A DNA stretch of 64,000 bases. Source: UBA6770 sp965660875. Lineage in GTDB: Bacteria > Bacteroidota > Bacteroidia > Flavobacteriales_G > Salibacteraceae. Position numbers and translations under genes: made by a program. Each line of letters opens with the position of its first letter. Position 1 is the first letter of the stretch. Positions 8,244 to 17,314 of this stretch are shown here, piece by piece. The notes under the pieces are model-generated. The model saw only the letters and a program-made list of their open reading frames with translations, was not told where the DNA came from and did no database searches. The stretch is from NCBI GenBank assembly GCA_965660875.1, contig CBFIBQ010000003.1:124001-188000 (forward strand), written 5' to 3'.

Positions 8244-8645
8244 TTAATCCTCCTGGTTTTGTGTTCCAAGAACAAGTGTTACGTGATTTGATCTCTTTCT
8301 TATTCTGTAAGCTCTACCTTGAGCTCTAGCTTGAATCCTTTTTAACATAGAAGCGCCATCAACTTTCACTTCCTTCACAAACAAACCAGCGCCTTCCCAA
8401 TCATCTCCTGATTTTTCTTCGTAGTTAGCAACTGCTGACCACAAAAGTTTTTCGAGCTTGTTTGAAGCGTCCTGCTTGTGAAATTGCAAAATATTAGCTG
8501 CCTTTACAACTTCTTCACCTCGAATCAAATCAGCTACTAACCTCATTTTTCTTGGAGAACTTGTACTGCCGTTTAGCTTAGCAAAATAGATAGACTTGTT
8601 AGCCTCTTTTCGCTCTTCTGCTCTTAATCTTTTTCTAGCACCCAT
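8244..8645 (-). CDS. rplV: 50S ribosomal protein L22
   Basis: A 133-residue L22, whose long hairpin lines the peptide exit tunnel and is a site of macrolide resistance in other bacteria. The hairpin region (RIQARAQGRAYRIRKRSNHV) is normal with no visible insertion. The N-terminal GARKRLRAEERKEANKS leader is a Bacteroidota-like extension relative to E. coli. It lies between rpsS and rpsC. Confidence 0.97.
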   Translation of the reverse strand: MGARKRLRAEERKEANKSIYFAKLNGSTSSPRKMRLVADLIRGEEVVKAANILQFHKQDASNKLEKLLWSAVANYEEKSGDDWEGAGLFVKEVKVDGASMLKRIQARAQGRAYRIRKRSNHVTLVLGTQNQED

Positions 8646-8650
8646 CGCTA

Positions 8651-8926
8651 TTATTTTTTCTTGTCTTTTTTACCAACATGACCTCTCCAGGTTCTAGTTG
8701 GAGAAAATTCCCCTAATTTATGCCCCACCATATTCTCAGTTACATAAACTGGAATGAATTGACGGCCATTATGAACGCCTATTGTAAGCCCAACAAAATC
8801 TGGGGTTATCATTGATGATCTGGACCAAGTCTTGATAACAGACTTCTTATTCGAATCCTGCATTTCTAAAACTCGTTTCTCGAGTTTGTAATGCACATAA
8901 GGAGGTTTTTTTAGTGAACGACTCAT
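8651..8926 (-). CDS. rpsS: 30S ribosomal protein S19
   Basis: A 91-residue S19 of the 30S head. MSRSLKKPPYVHYKLEKRVL, IKTWSRSSMITPDFVGLTIG and GHKLGEFSPTRTWRGHVGKK are close to the family consensus. It partners with S13 and lies between rplB and rplV with a six-base gap to rplB. Confidence 0.98.
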   Translation of the reverse strand: MSRSLKKPPYVHYKLEKRVLEMQDSNKKSVIKTWSRSSMITPDFVGLTIGVHNGRQFIPVYVTENMVGHKLGEFSPTRTWRGHVGKKDKKK

Positions 8927-8932
8927 CTATAA

Positions 8933-9754
8933 TTATTTTCTTTTCGTTATGATATAACGATTAGTAGATTTTTTCTTTGCTCTCGTTTTGAATCCTTTTG
9001 CAGGAACACCATTTCTAGATCTTGGATGACCTCCAGACTGACGTCCTTCACCTCCACCCATCGGATGATCTACTGGGTTCATTGCAACACCTCTTGTTCG
9101 AGGTCTCTTACCTTGCCACCTGCTTCTTCCTGCTTTACCAGAAATTTCTAAACTATGATCGCTGTTCGATACAGATCCAACAGTTGCTAAACAAGTTAGA
9201 AGTATTTGTCTAGATTCACCGGACGGCATCTTAAGGTTAGCGAACTTCTTATCTTTTGCATTCAACTGAGCAAAAGAACCCGCCCCTCTGGCAATCTTAC
9301 CGCCTTGACCAGGACGCATTTCAATGTTATGTAAAATTGTTCCTAGTGGAACATCTCTCAAGAACATAGTGTTTCCAACTTCCGGAGTTGCTTTTTCACC
9401 ACTAATAATCTCTTGACCGACTTCAATACCACTTGGCGCAATTATATAACGCTTTTCACCGTCTACATAATTAATTAAAGCGATTCGAGCAGATCGATTT
9501 GGATCATACTCAACACTAACCACTTTTCCAGGTATACCGAACTTATCTCTTTTGAAATCAATTTCACGATACTTTTTCTTATGACCGCCACCAATGTATC
9601 GAGCAGTCATTCGACCAGTATTGTTTCTTCCGCCAGAACGCTTAATACTTCTGATAAGACTTTTTTCAGACTTACCTGTAGTAACTTCAGCAAATGTTCC
9701 AGCTACTTTATGTCTTTGTCCCGGTGTAACGGGTCTAAATTTCTTTACAGCCAT
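8933..9754 (-). CDS. rplB: 50S ribosomal protein L2
   Basis: A 273-residue L2, needed for subunit association and peptidyl transfer. It contains the SH3/OB core (GGGHKKKYREIDFKRDKFGI) and the C-terminal GVAMNPVDHPMGGGEGRQSG loop with the conserved His that approaches the peptidyl transferase centre. Length and ends are typical. It lies between rplW and rpsS. Confidence 0.98.
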   Translation of the reverse strand: MAVKKFRPVTPGQRHKVAGTFAEVTTGKSEKSLIRSIKRSGGRNNTGRMTARYIGGGHKKKYREIDFKRDKFGIPGKVVSVEYDPNRSARIALINYVDGEKRYIIAPSGIEVGQEIISGEKATPEVGNTMFLRDVPLGTILHNIEMRPGQGGKIARGAGSFAQLNAKDKKFANLKMPSGESRQILLTCLATVGSVSNSDHSLEISGKAGRSRWQGKRPRTRGVAMNPVDHPMGGGEGRQSGGHPRSRNGVPAKGFKTRAKKKSTNRYIITKRK

Positions 9755-9763
9755 TTCTCTCTA

Positions 9764-10054
9764 TTAAATATTACTGTAGAAATCGATTATTTCTCCTTCA
9801 TTCAAGGTAACAACAGCTTTCTTGTAAGATCCAATCTTACCAGAAATAACTCCCGACTTTGTGTAGCGGGACTTTTTCTTTGAAGGCATTACCATAGTAC
9901 TGATTGACTTAACCGATACTCCGTAAGCTTCCTCAACAGCAGCTTTCACCTCAATCTTATTCACCTCTTTAGGCACTACAAAGCCATAACGATTAAAGTC
10001 CTCCCCTTGCTGGGTCATCTTTTCTGTTATGACAGGTTTAAGTAAAATACTCAT
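9764..10054 (-). CDS. rplW: 50S ribosomal protein L23
   Basis: A 96-residue L23 at the peptide tunnel exit, the docking site for trigger factor and SRP. It has the family start LLKPVITEKMTQQGEDFNRY and the middle KEVNKIEVKAAVEEAYGVSV. The sequence ends VVTLNEGEIIDFYSNI. It lies between rplD and rplB. Confidence 0.96.
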   Translation of the reverse strand: MSILLKPVITEKMTQQGEDFNRYGFVVPKEVNKIEVKAAVEEAYGVSVKSISTMVMPSKKKSRYTKSGVISGKIGSYKKAVVTLNEGEIIDFYSNI

Positions 10055-10060
10055 ATCAAT

Positions 10061-10687
10061 TTAGCTTAACTGTGATTCAATTTTTCCCAAAGAACCCTCA
10101 CACAAGACAAGGCTTTCAGAGTTTAAAATTGCGTAAGTGTTTACTTCTGAGGCAGTTACACAATTAAAGCCCTGTAAATTTCGGGAGGACAAATATACAT
10201 TTTTGTTCAATTCAGGCAACACTAGAAGTACTTTTTTACCCGATAACTTCAAGTTATTGATTAACTTAATCATATCCGCTGTTTTGGGCGACTTGAAATC
10301 AAGGTCTTCTACAACCATTACTTCTTTTGCTTGAGCTTTTGTTGAAAGTGCTGATTTTCTAGCTAAAGCCTTCACTTTTTTATTCAACTTGATATCATAT
10401 GATCTTGGTCTTGGACCAAAAACACGACCTCCACCTTTGAACAATGGTGATTTGATACTTCCCGCACGCGCAGTACCGGTACCTTTTTGCTTTTTTATCT
10501 TTCTTGTAGAACCTGTAATCTCAGCTCTTTCTTTTGACTTGGCAGTACCTTGTCTTTGATTCGCTAGATACTGTTTTACATCTAGATAAACTGCATGTTC
10601 ATTAGGCTCGATTCCGTAGATATCGTCCTTAAGTTCAGCTTTCTTTGAAGCTTTAGAACCGTCTGTTTTTAAAATATCTAGTTTCAT
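10061..10687 (-). CDS. rplD: 50S ribosomal protein L4
   Basis: L4 reaches the exit tunnel with a long loop. I choose the ATG at 10687 (MKLDILKTDGSKASKKAELK, 208 residues); a start four codons upstream at 10699 would overlap rplC and adds only MRNK. The tunnel loop is recognisable (RKIKKQKGTGTARAGSIKSP followed by FKGGGRVFGPRPR). In E. coli L4 represses the S10 operon; this is not assessable here. Confidence 0.95.
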   Translation of the reverse strand: MKLDILKTDGSKASKKAELKDDIYGIEPNEHAVYLDVKQYLANQRQGTAKSKERAEITGSTRKIKKQKGTGTARAGSIKSPLFKGGGRVFGPRPRSYDIKLNKKVKALARKSALSTKAQAKEVMVVEDLDFKSPKTADMIKLINNLKLSGKKVLLVLPELNKNVYLSSRNLQGFNCVTASEVNTYAILNSESLVLCEGSLGKIESQLS

Positions 10688-10688
10688 C

Positions 10689-11306
10689 TTATTTCTCAAC
10701 TTTTACAATTGAACCTTTTGGGCCCGGAACGGCACCTTTAACTACCAATAGGTTTTTATCAGAAAGGACTTTTAAAACTTGAAGGTTTGCAACTTTAACT
10801 AAGTTACCCCCTGTTCTTCCAGCCATTTTCATTCCTTTAAAAACTCTTGAAGGTGTAGACGCCATACCAATTGAACCTGGTGCACGACCAACATCTTTAG
10901 TACCGTGAGAAGCATCTCCAACTCCATGGAAATTGTGACGTTTAACTACCCCTTGAAAACCTTTACCTTTTGAAACTCCTGATACATCAACATACTCTCC
11001 TTCTTCAAAAATTGAGCTATCGATAACATCTCCAGCTTTGACCTCATCGGTGTAGCCATCAAATTCTTCAACAAACTTTTTTGGAGTAGTTCCGGCCTTT
11101 TTAAAATGACCTTTAAGAGCAGCGGAAGTATGCTTTTCAGACTTTTCTTCATACCCAATTTGGACAGCGGTGTATCCATCTGTTTCTTCTGTTCGCACTT
11201 GTGTCACAACACAAGGACCGACAGAGAGTACAGTACAAGGAAGATTCTTACCTTCCTCACTAAACACACTTGTCATTCCTATTTTTCTACCAATTATTCC
11301 AGGCAT
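10689..11306 (-). CDS. rplC: 50S ribosomal protein L3
   Basis: A 205-residue L3, an early assembly protein whose loop approaches the peptidyl transferase centre. It starts MPGIIGRKIGMTSVFSEEGK and carries the KGKGFQGVVKRHNFHGVGDA stretch with HGVGDASHGTKDVGRAPGSI, whose Gln is the usual site of methylation by PrmB. It lies between rpsJ and rplD. Confidence 0.98.
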   Translation of the reverse strand: MPGIIGRKIGMTSVFSEEGKNLPCTVLSVGPCVVTQVRTEETDGYTAVQIGYEEKSEKHTSAALKGHFKKAGTTPKKFVEEFDGYTDEVKAGDVIDSSIFEEGEYVDVSGVSKGKGFQGVVKRHNFHGVGDASHGTKDVGRAPGSIGMASTPSRVFKGMKMAGRTGGNLVKVANLQVLKVLSDKNLLVVKGAVPGPKGSIVKVEK

Positions 11307-11335
11307 CTTATCTATTTATTAAGAGTAAACTCTAA

Positions 11336-11641
11336 TTATACTTTTATCTCTACCTCAACTCCACTTGGCAATTCAAGTTTCATGAGTGCATCAACAGTTT
11401 TTGAAGACGAAGAATATATATCCAACAACCTTTTGAACGCGTTCAATTCAAACTGCTCTCTTGCTTTTTTATTTACGTGTGGTGACTTCAACACAGTAAA
11501 TATCTTTTTGTTAGTAGGAAGTGGAATTGGTCCACTTACTACAGCACCAGTTGACTTTACTGTTTTTACAATCTTCTCAGCTGACTTGTCCACTAAGTTG
11601 TGATCGTAAGACCGTAATTTTATTCTAATTTTTTGTGCCAT
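11336..11641 (-). CDS. rpsJ: 30S ribosomal protein S10
   Basis: A 101-residue S10 with the conserved start IRIKLRSYDHNLVDKSAEKI and the loop VVSGPIPLPTNKKIFTVLKS. Besides its ribosomal role it is NusE, the antitermination partner of NusB. It follows fusA after about ten bases; no tuf gene lies between them, unlike in E. coli. Confidence 0.98.
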   Translation of the reverse strand: MAQKIRIKLRSYDHNLVDKSAEKIVKTVKSTGAVVSGPIPLPTNKKIFTVLKSPHVNKKAREQFELNAFKRLLDIYSSSSKTVDALMKLELPSGVEVEIKV

Positions 11642-11651
11642 GATTATTTAA

Positions 11652-13763
11652 TTATACGTCTCCGTTTGCTTTCTTAATTACTTCATCCGCAATGTTCTTT
11701 GGAACTTCGTCATAATGCGAAAACTCCATAGTACTAGTTGCACGTCCAGAACTCATAGTTCTTAATGCTGTTACGTATCCAAACATTTCAGACAACGGAA
11801 CAATAACAGAAATAACCTGAGAATTATTTTTAGAATCCATGCCTTGAACCTGACCTCTTCGTCTGTTCAAGTCACCAACGATATCACCCATATTTTCCTC
11901 TGGGGTTACCACTTCCATTTTCATGATAGGCTCTAACAATACTGGAGATGCGCTTTTTGCTGCATTTCGGTAGGCCATTTTTGCACATACCTCAAAAGAC
12001 AAGGCGTCTGAATCCACTGCGTGGAAAGAACCATCATTCAACTCAACTTTCAATGAATCAAGTGGGTACCCAGCAAGTGCTCCATTAGACATTGCTTCTT
12101 TGAATCCTTTCTCTACTGAAGGAATAAATTCCCTTGGAATGTTACCCCCCTTAATTTTGTTATCGAAAACTAATCCAGTCTGAACTTCAGAATCTTCAGG
12201 GATAGGTCCAAGCTTGATAGAAATATCAGCAAACTTACCTCTACCGCCAGATTGTTTTTTATAAACTTCTCTGTGATCCACTGTAGCCTTGATAGCCTCC
12301 TTGTATGCAACTTGAGGTGCTCCTTGACTACAATCAACCTTAAACTCACGGCGCATGCGTTCGATAAGCACTTCAAGGTGCAATTCACCCATTCCGCTGA
12401 TTACCGTTTGTCCTGAATCGTCATCCGTATGAATTCTAAATGTTGGATCTTCTTCAGCAAGCTTACCCAATGCAATACCCATTTTATCAACGTCTGCTTG
12501 AGTTTTAGGCTCAATAGCAACACCAATAACTGGCTCAGGGAAAGTCATTGATTCTAAAACCAATGGATTTTTCTCATCGCAAAGCGTATCTCCTGTTCTA
12601 ATATCCTTAAAACCAACACCAGCACCAATATCACCCGCTTCTATAAAATCAATAGCATTCTGTTTATTGGAGTGCATTTGAAAGATTCTGGAAATACGTT
12701 CTTTCTTGTTCGTTCTAGTATTAAAGATGTAGGAACCAGCATCTAATTTACCCGAGTAACATCTAAAGAAACACAGCCTACCAACAAATGGGTCTGTAGC
12801 AATTTTAAACGCTAGGGCAGAAAAAGGCTCATCTATTTTTGGCTCTCTCTTTACTACTTTTTCCTCGTCATTAACATCGTGCCCCTCAACAGCACCCTTA
12901 TCCAACGGTGAAGGCAAGAAGTTCATAACTGCATCTAGCATTGTTTGAACGCCTTTGTTCTTAAAAGCTGAACCGCACATTACTGGCTGAATAGCCATAG
13001 AAATAGTAGCTTCTCTAATTGCAGCTAACATTTCGGCTTCTGTTATTGAGTCTGGATCTTCAAAAAATTTCTCCATCAACTCATCATTAGTTTCAGCAAC
13101 CGCCTCCACTAACTTCTCTCTCCACTCAGCAACAGTATCTACAAGATTTTCTGGGATAGGAACTTCAGTCCATGTCATCCCCATATCTTCTTCATTCCAA
13201 GCGATACCTCTGTTATTAATCAAATCAACAACACCTTCGAATTCATCCTCAGCTCCAATTGGAATTTGAAGAGGAATTGGGTTTCCGCCTAGACGCTCTT
13301 TAACTTCCTCTACACAACGGAAAAAATCTGCGCCTGCTCTATCCATTTTGTTTACAAAACAGATTCTCGGCACTCCGTACTTATCAGCCTGTCTCCAAAC
13401 AGTTTCAGATTGTGGCTCTACACCAGAAGCAGCACAAATCAATGCTACAGCTCCATCTAAAACACGCAAGGAACGCTCAACTTCAACTGTAAAGTCAACG
13501 TGACCAGGGGTGTCAATTATATTAATTCTATACTCTTTGTCTCGATAGTTCCAAAAACAAGTCGTAGCAGCAGAAGTAATTGTAATACCTCTTTCTTGCT
13601 CTTGCTCCATCCAGTCCATAGTTGCAGCACCATCATGCACCTCACCTATTTTATGACTGATTCCAGTATAATAAAGGATACGCTCAGTAGTAGTGGTTTT
13701 ACCAGCATCTACGTGAGCCATAATTCCAATATTCCTTGTGTATGTTAAATCTCTTTTTGCCAT
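11652..13763 (-). CDS. fusA: Elongation factor G
   Basis: A 703-residue translocase GTPase. The G motifs are all visible: AHVDAGKT (residues 16-23), DTPGHVD (84-90) and NKMD (138-141), followed by domains II-V ending in GYVTALRTMSSGRATSTMEF and the YDEVPKNIADEVIKK helix. It drives tRNA-mRNA translocation and, with RRF, ribosome recycling. It lies between rpsG and rpsJ in the str section. Confidence 0.98.
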   Translation of the reverse strand: MAKRDLTYTRNIGIMAHVDAGKTTTTERILYYTGISHKIGEVHDGAATMDWMEQEQERGITITSAATTCFWNYRDKEYRINIIDTPGHVDFTVEVERSLRVLDGAVALICAASGVEPQSETVWRQADKYGVPRICFVNKMDRAGADFFRCVEEVKERLGGNPIPLQIPIGAEDEFEGVVDLINNRGIAWNEEDMGMTWTEVPIPENLVDTVAEWREKLVEAVAETNDELMEKFFEDPDSITEAEMLAAIREATISMAIQPVMCGSAFKNKGVQTMLDAVMNFLPSPLDKGAVEGHDVNDEEKVVKREPKIDEPFSALAFKIATDPFVGRLCFFRCYSGKLDAGSYIFNTRTNKKERISRIFQMHSNKQNAIDFIEAGDIGAGVGFKDIRTGDTLCDEKNPLVLESMTFPEPVIGVAIEPKTQADVDKMGIALGKLAEEDPTFRIHTDDDSGQTVISGMGELHLEVLIERMRREFKVDCSQGAPQVAYKEAIKATVDHREVYKKQSGGRGKFADISIKLGPIPEDSEVQTGLVFDNKIKGGNIPREFIPSVEKGFKEAMSNGALAGYPLDSLKVELNDGSFHAVDSDALSFEVCAKMAYRNAAKSASPVLLEPIMKMEVVTPEENMGDIVGDLNRRRGQVQGMDSKNNSQVISVIVPLSEMFGYVTALRTMSSGRATSTMEFSHYDEVPKNIADEVIKKANGDV

Positions 13764-13774
13764 TTCTCTTCTAA

Positions 13775-14242
13775 TTATACCCTAAAGTGTGAGAATGCTT
13801 TGTTGGCATCTGCCATTCTGTGAGTGTCTTCCTTCTTCTTGAAAGCACCACCTTCTTCACGAGCAGCTGCCATGATTTCGTCAGATAATTTCTCAGCCAT
13901 AGATCTTCCGTTACGCTTTCTAGCAAACAAAATCATCCACTTCATTGCTTGAGACAACTTCCTACTGTTTCTAATTTCTTGTGGAATTTGGAAGGTAGCC
14001 CCACCAACTCTTCTACTTTTTACCTCTACCTGAGGAGTAACGTTAGAAAGGCCTTTTTTAAATACTTCAAGACCATCTTCTCCAGTTTTATCTGCAATTC
14101 TATCTATTGCTCCGTAGAAGATTTTAAAAGCGATACTCTTTTTACCATCAAGCATCAAGTTGTTTACAAAGCTTGTAACCAACGTTTCTCCAAACCTAGG
14201 ATCCGGAGTTATTTCAAATTTTTTAGCTTTTGCTTTTCTCAT
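13775..14242 (-). CDS. rpsG: 30S ribosomal protein S7
   Basis: A 155-residue S7, the primary assembler of the 30S head. PDPRFGETLVTSFVNNLMLD, NVTPQVEVKSRRVGGATFQI and the C-terminal HRMADANKAFSHFRV are all typical. In E. coli S7 represses the str operon. It lies between rpsL and fusA. Confidence 0.98.
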   Translation of the reverse strand: MRKAKAKKFEITPDPRFGETLVTSFVNNLMLDGKKSIAFKIFYGAIDRIADKTGEDGLEVFKKGLSNVTPQVEVKSRRVGGATFQIPQEIRNSRKLSQAMKWMILFARKRNGRSMAEKLSDEIMAAAREEGGAFKKKEDTHRMADANKAFSHFRV

Positions 14243-14253
14243 GACAAATACCC

Positions 14254-14628
14254 TTATTTTTTTGGACGTTTAGTTCCATACTTACTTCTTCTTTGGGTTC
14301 TACCCTCAACACCAGCGGTATCTAAAGCGCCGCGCACAACATGGTAACGCACACCTGGTAAATCCTTTACTCTACCACCCCTAACTAGAACAATACTGTG
14401 CTCTTGTAAGTTGTGTCCTTCACCAGGAATGTAAGCATTGACTTCATTTTGATTTGTCAATCTAACCCTTGCAACTTTTCGCATCGCAGAGTTTGGTTTT
14501 TTTGGCGTAGTAGTATAAACTCTTACGCACACCCCTCTTCTTTGTGGGCATGAATCCAAAGCAGCGGATTTACTTGTTTTAATCTTGCTTTGTCTACCTT
14601 TTCTAACTAACTGTTGAATAGTAGGCAT
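14254..14628 (-). CDS. rpsL: 30S ribosomal protein S12
   Basis: A 124-residue S12 of the decoding centre, first gene of the superoperon. The two streptomycin-related loops are wild type: TTPKKPNSAMRKVARVR with the usual Lys, and GGRVKDLPGVRYHVVRG with Lys in the second loop. The C-terminal GRTQRRSKYGTKRPKK is canonical. The promoter for the whole gene block lies just upstream (14685-14715). Confidence 0.98.
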   Translation of the reverse strand: MPTIQQLVRKGRQSKIKTSKSAALDSCPQRRGVCVRVYTTTPKKPNSAMRKVARVRLTNQNEVNAYIPGEGHNLQEHSIVLVRGGRVKDLPGVRYHVVRGALDTAGVEGRTQRRSKYGTKRPKK

Positions 14629-14684
14629 AAATTTATTTTAATAATTATTTCAATACGTTTCTAGCCGAAAAAAATTCGGGGCGG

Positions 14685-14715
14685 CAAATGTATGTGTTTT
14701 CTATAAGATATTCAA
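14685..14715 (-). promoter_or_regulatory. Promoter of the ribosomal superoperon
   Basis: On the minus strand a TTG (14715-14713) is followed after 20 bases by TACATTTG (14692-14685), matching the Bacteroidota -33/-7 consensus TTTG-N19/20-TAnnTTTG. The start would fall near 14680, leaving a leader of about 50 bases before rpsL that includes a small CCGAA/TTCGG hairpin with a five-base loop (about 14666-14680). The rest of the 299-base gap to uvrD is AT-rich and I see no gene in it. Confidence 0.8.
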
Positions 14716-14915
14716 CAGGGATTGTGAATAAATTTTTACGTGTGTTTTTCACTCCAAAAAAACAGTAAATCAAGCATTTATACACTCACATGTTTTTCAC
14801 TTTTAGAGAATCCTTTAGACGACTTAATGATATTCTATTCGACTCACTTCTAAGTTACGGTCATGACTGTTAGAAAAAGTACACTTAATTGAGTAAATAA
14901 TACGTTCCGTCTTGA

Positions 14916-14923
14916 TAAGTTTG
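14916..14923 (+). promoter_or_regulatory. -7 element of uvrD
   Basis: TAAGTTTG matches TAnnTTTG. It ends four bases before the GTG start codon of uvrD, so transcription would begin at or next to the start codon. No well-spaced -33 TTG is visible; the nearest is 24 bases upstream (14889-14891). Confidence 0.55.
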
Positions 14924-14927
14924 TATT

Positions 14928-17270
14928 GTGGATTATTTAGACGAATTAAACCCCGAACAACGTAAAGCTGCAGAACAAATTCAAGGCCCTGTAATGGTAA
15001 TAGCAGGAGCAGGATCTGGGAAAACACGTGTGCTAACCTACAGAATAGCGCATATGATTCGAAGCGGTGTGGATTCTTTTTCTATTCTCTCCTTGACCTT
15101 TACAAATAAAGCGGCTAAAGAAATGAAGGAGCGTATTGCAAAAATCGTTGGTCCATCTGAATCTAGAAATATTTGGATGGGTACCTTTCACTCTGTATTC
15201 GCTCGGATATTAAGAAATGAAGCCAGCCTATTGGGTTACCCTAGTAACTTTACCATTTACGATACAGACGACGCAAAAAGTCTATTAAAACGGATTATAA
15301 AAGAAAAAAACCTTGACGATAAGGTCTACAAACCGAACTTAGTATTGAACAGAATTTCCGCTGCTAAGAATAATTTAATCTCCGCGGCAAATTATCGTAA
15401 CAACCCCACCATCCATAAGGAAGACGTGCAAAGTAAGAAGCCCGAACTAGCCTACATATATGAGCAATACGAAAAGCGCTGCTTCAAGGCTGGGGCGATG
15501 GATTTTGATGATTTGCTTTTTAAAACCAACGTTCTATTTCGGGACCACCCACAGACGTTGTTGAACTACCAAAATAAATTCAAATACATTTTGGTAGACG
15601 AGTACCAAGATACCAACTACAGCCAATATTTAATTCTCAAAAAACTTGCTGCCCGATTTGAAAACATTTGTGTTGTAGGTGATGATGCTCAAAGTATTTA
15701 TTCGTTTAGAGGAGCGAACATTCAAAACATCTTGAATTTTAAAAAGGAATACCCCGATGTTAAAACCTACAAACTCGAACAAAATTACCGTTCAACTCAA
15801 AACATTGTAAACGCAGCTAATAGCGTAATTCGAAAAAATCAAGAACAGATAAAAAAACACGTATGGACCTCCAACGACTCCGGTGAAAAAATTAAGGTGA
15901 TTAAAACCTTAAGTGATAATGAAGAGGGGTATGAAGTTGCAAGTGACATCTTTTACCGAATCAACGAAGAGAAACGGCCAAATTCTGACTTCGCAATTCT
16001 TTACAGGACAAACAGCCAGTCACGATCAATGGAAGAGGCATTAAGAAAAAGAGACATTCCCTATCGAATATACGGAGGACTGTCATTCTATCAGAGAAAA
16101 GAAGTAAAAGACCTCATGGGCTACTATCGACTGGTAGTAAACCCAAAGGATGAAGAGGCGCTTAAACGCGTCATCAATTACCCCAAAAGGGGAATCGGAA
16201 ATACAACATTAGATAAAATCCTATTGGCCGCTAATCAATACGAAGAAAGCCCTTGGGACATTCTCGCACAACCAAACGGATTCGGCATTAAACTGAGTAG
16301 CTCAGCGCTAAACAAATTGACCTCCTTTAGGGAAATGGTAGAGACTTTTCATAAAATGGTCGATTCCTCCAATGCTTATGAGATTGCAAGTCGAATTGCG
16401 AGCAGTTCGGGTATCTTAAAAGAATTGTACGCAGACAAAACTGTTGAAGGAGTTGCGCGATATGAAAATATTCAGGAATTGCTCAGTGCTATTAAAGAAT
16501 TTAGTGAAAACGATGTAATCGAAGAGGGAGTTGACCTTCCTGAAGACGATCAAGACAGAACCTTGGTCAATTATATGAAGGATATTGCGCTGCTCACTGA
16601 TGCAGATAACAATAAGAAAGACACCAATGTGGTTTCTTTAATGACTATTCACGCATCCAAGGGATTGGAGTTTCCCTATGTCTATGTGGTAGGAATGGAA
16701 GAAAACCTCTTCCCTTCGCAACTTTCTGTAAACTCAAGAACTGAACTGGAAGAAGAACGGAGGCTTTTTTACGTAGCGGTGACAAGAGCGGAGACCAAAG
16801 CTACGTTGTCATGGGCTAACACAAGATACCGTTGGGGAAACTTAACTTATTGCGAGCCCAGTAGGTTTATAAATGAAATTGACACACAGTTCTTAGAAAT
16901 ACAGCAAGGAGAAGAAAGAACGCCAATGGGTAGCGACTTTTCTTTTTCTGGTGGACTCAATCAACCCAGTGATCGGTTTTCAAGCAAGAATACCTCCTCC
17001 AAAAACTCAAAAACCAGCCCCAAACGTTCCATACGACCGAACAAACCCACGTTTAAACCTTCCAAAATTGTTACAGATTCAGATTTTAAACCAAGCGACA
17101 GTAAAGCATTAGAAAAAGGTCAAAGTGTTTTACATCAGAGGTTTGGAAAAGGGAGTGTCTTGGAAATCAGTGGTGGTGGTGAAAACAGAAAAGCGCTAAT
17201 CGCTTTTGAAAATGCTGGCGAAAAACAACTCTTACTTCGCTTTGCAAAGCTTCAAATATTAAATAATTAG
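14928..17270 (+). CDS. uvrD: UvrD/PcrA-type DNA helicase
   Basis: A 780-residue superfamily 1A 3'-5' DNA helicase for repair and replication-conflict resolution. It starts at GTG (VDYLDELNPEQRKAAEQ, Q-motif), then Walker A AGAGSGKT (residues 26-33), Walker B VDEYQDTN near residue 222, QSIYSFRGA, motif V (HASKGLEFPYVYVVGMEENL) and motif VI (RRLFYVAVTRAE). The C-terminus (VLHQRFGKGSVLEI) is the Tudor-like domain that binds RNA polymerase in PcrA/UvrD. No upstream in-frame ATG exists; the next Met, at residue 23, would remove the Q-motif. Confidence 0.93.
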   Translation: MDYLDELNPEQRKAAEQIQGPVMVIAGAGSGKTRVLTYRIAHMIRSGVDSFSILSLTFTNKAAKEMKERIAKIVGPSESRNIWMGTFHSVFARILRNEASLLGYPSNFTIYDTDDAKSLLKRIIKEKNLDDKVYKPNLVLNRISAAKNNLISAANYRNNPTIHKEDVQSKKPELAYIYEQYEKRCFKAGAMDFDDLLFKTNVLFRDHPQTLLNYQNKFKYILVDEYQDTNYSQYLILKKLAARFENICVVGDDAQSIYSFRGANIQNILNFKKEYPDVKTYKLEQNYRSTQNIVNAANSVIRKNQEQIKKHVWTSNDSGEKIKVIKTLSDNEEGYEVASDIFYRINEEKRPNSDFAILYRTNSQSRSMEEALRKRDIPYRIYGGLSFYQRKEVKDLMGYYRLVVNPKDEEALKRVINYPKRGIGNTTLDKILLAANQYEESPWDILAQPNGFGIKLSSSALNKLTSFREMVETFHKMVDSSNAYEIASRIASSSGILKELYADKTVEGVARYENIQELLSAIKEFSENDVIEEGVDLPEDDQDRTLVNYMKDIALLTDADNNKKDTNVVSLMTIHASKGLEFPYVYVVGMEENLFPSQLSVNSRTELEEERRLFYVAVTRAETKATLSWANTRYRWGNLTYCEPSRFINEIDTQFLEIQQGEERTPMGSDFSFSGGLNQPSDRFSSKNTSSKNSKTSPKRSIRPNKPTFKPSKIVTDSDFKPSDSKALEKGQSVLHQRFGKGSVLEISGGGENRKALIAFENAGEKQLLLRFAKLQILNN

Positions 17271-17314
17271 TTGGATTTTCTTTAACTACTTTTGAACTCA
17301 AATTAATATAGTAA

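Noticed and set aside
10946..11179. Alternative 77-residue minus-strand frame inside rplC
   Set aside because: It lies wholly inside a ribosomal protein gene, has no recognisable content and is explained by codon bias.
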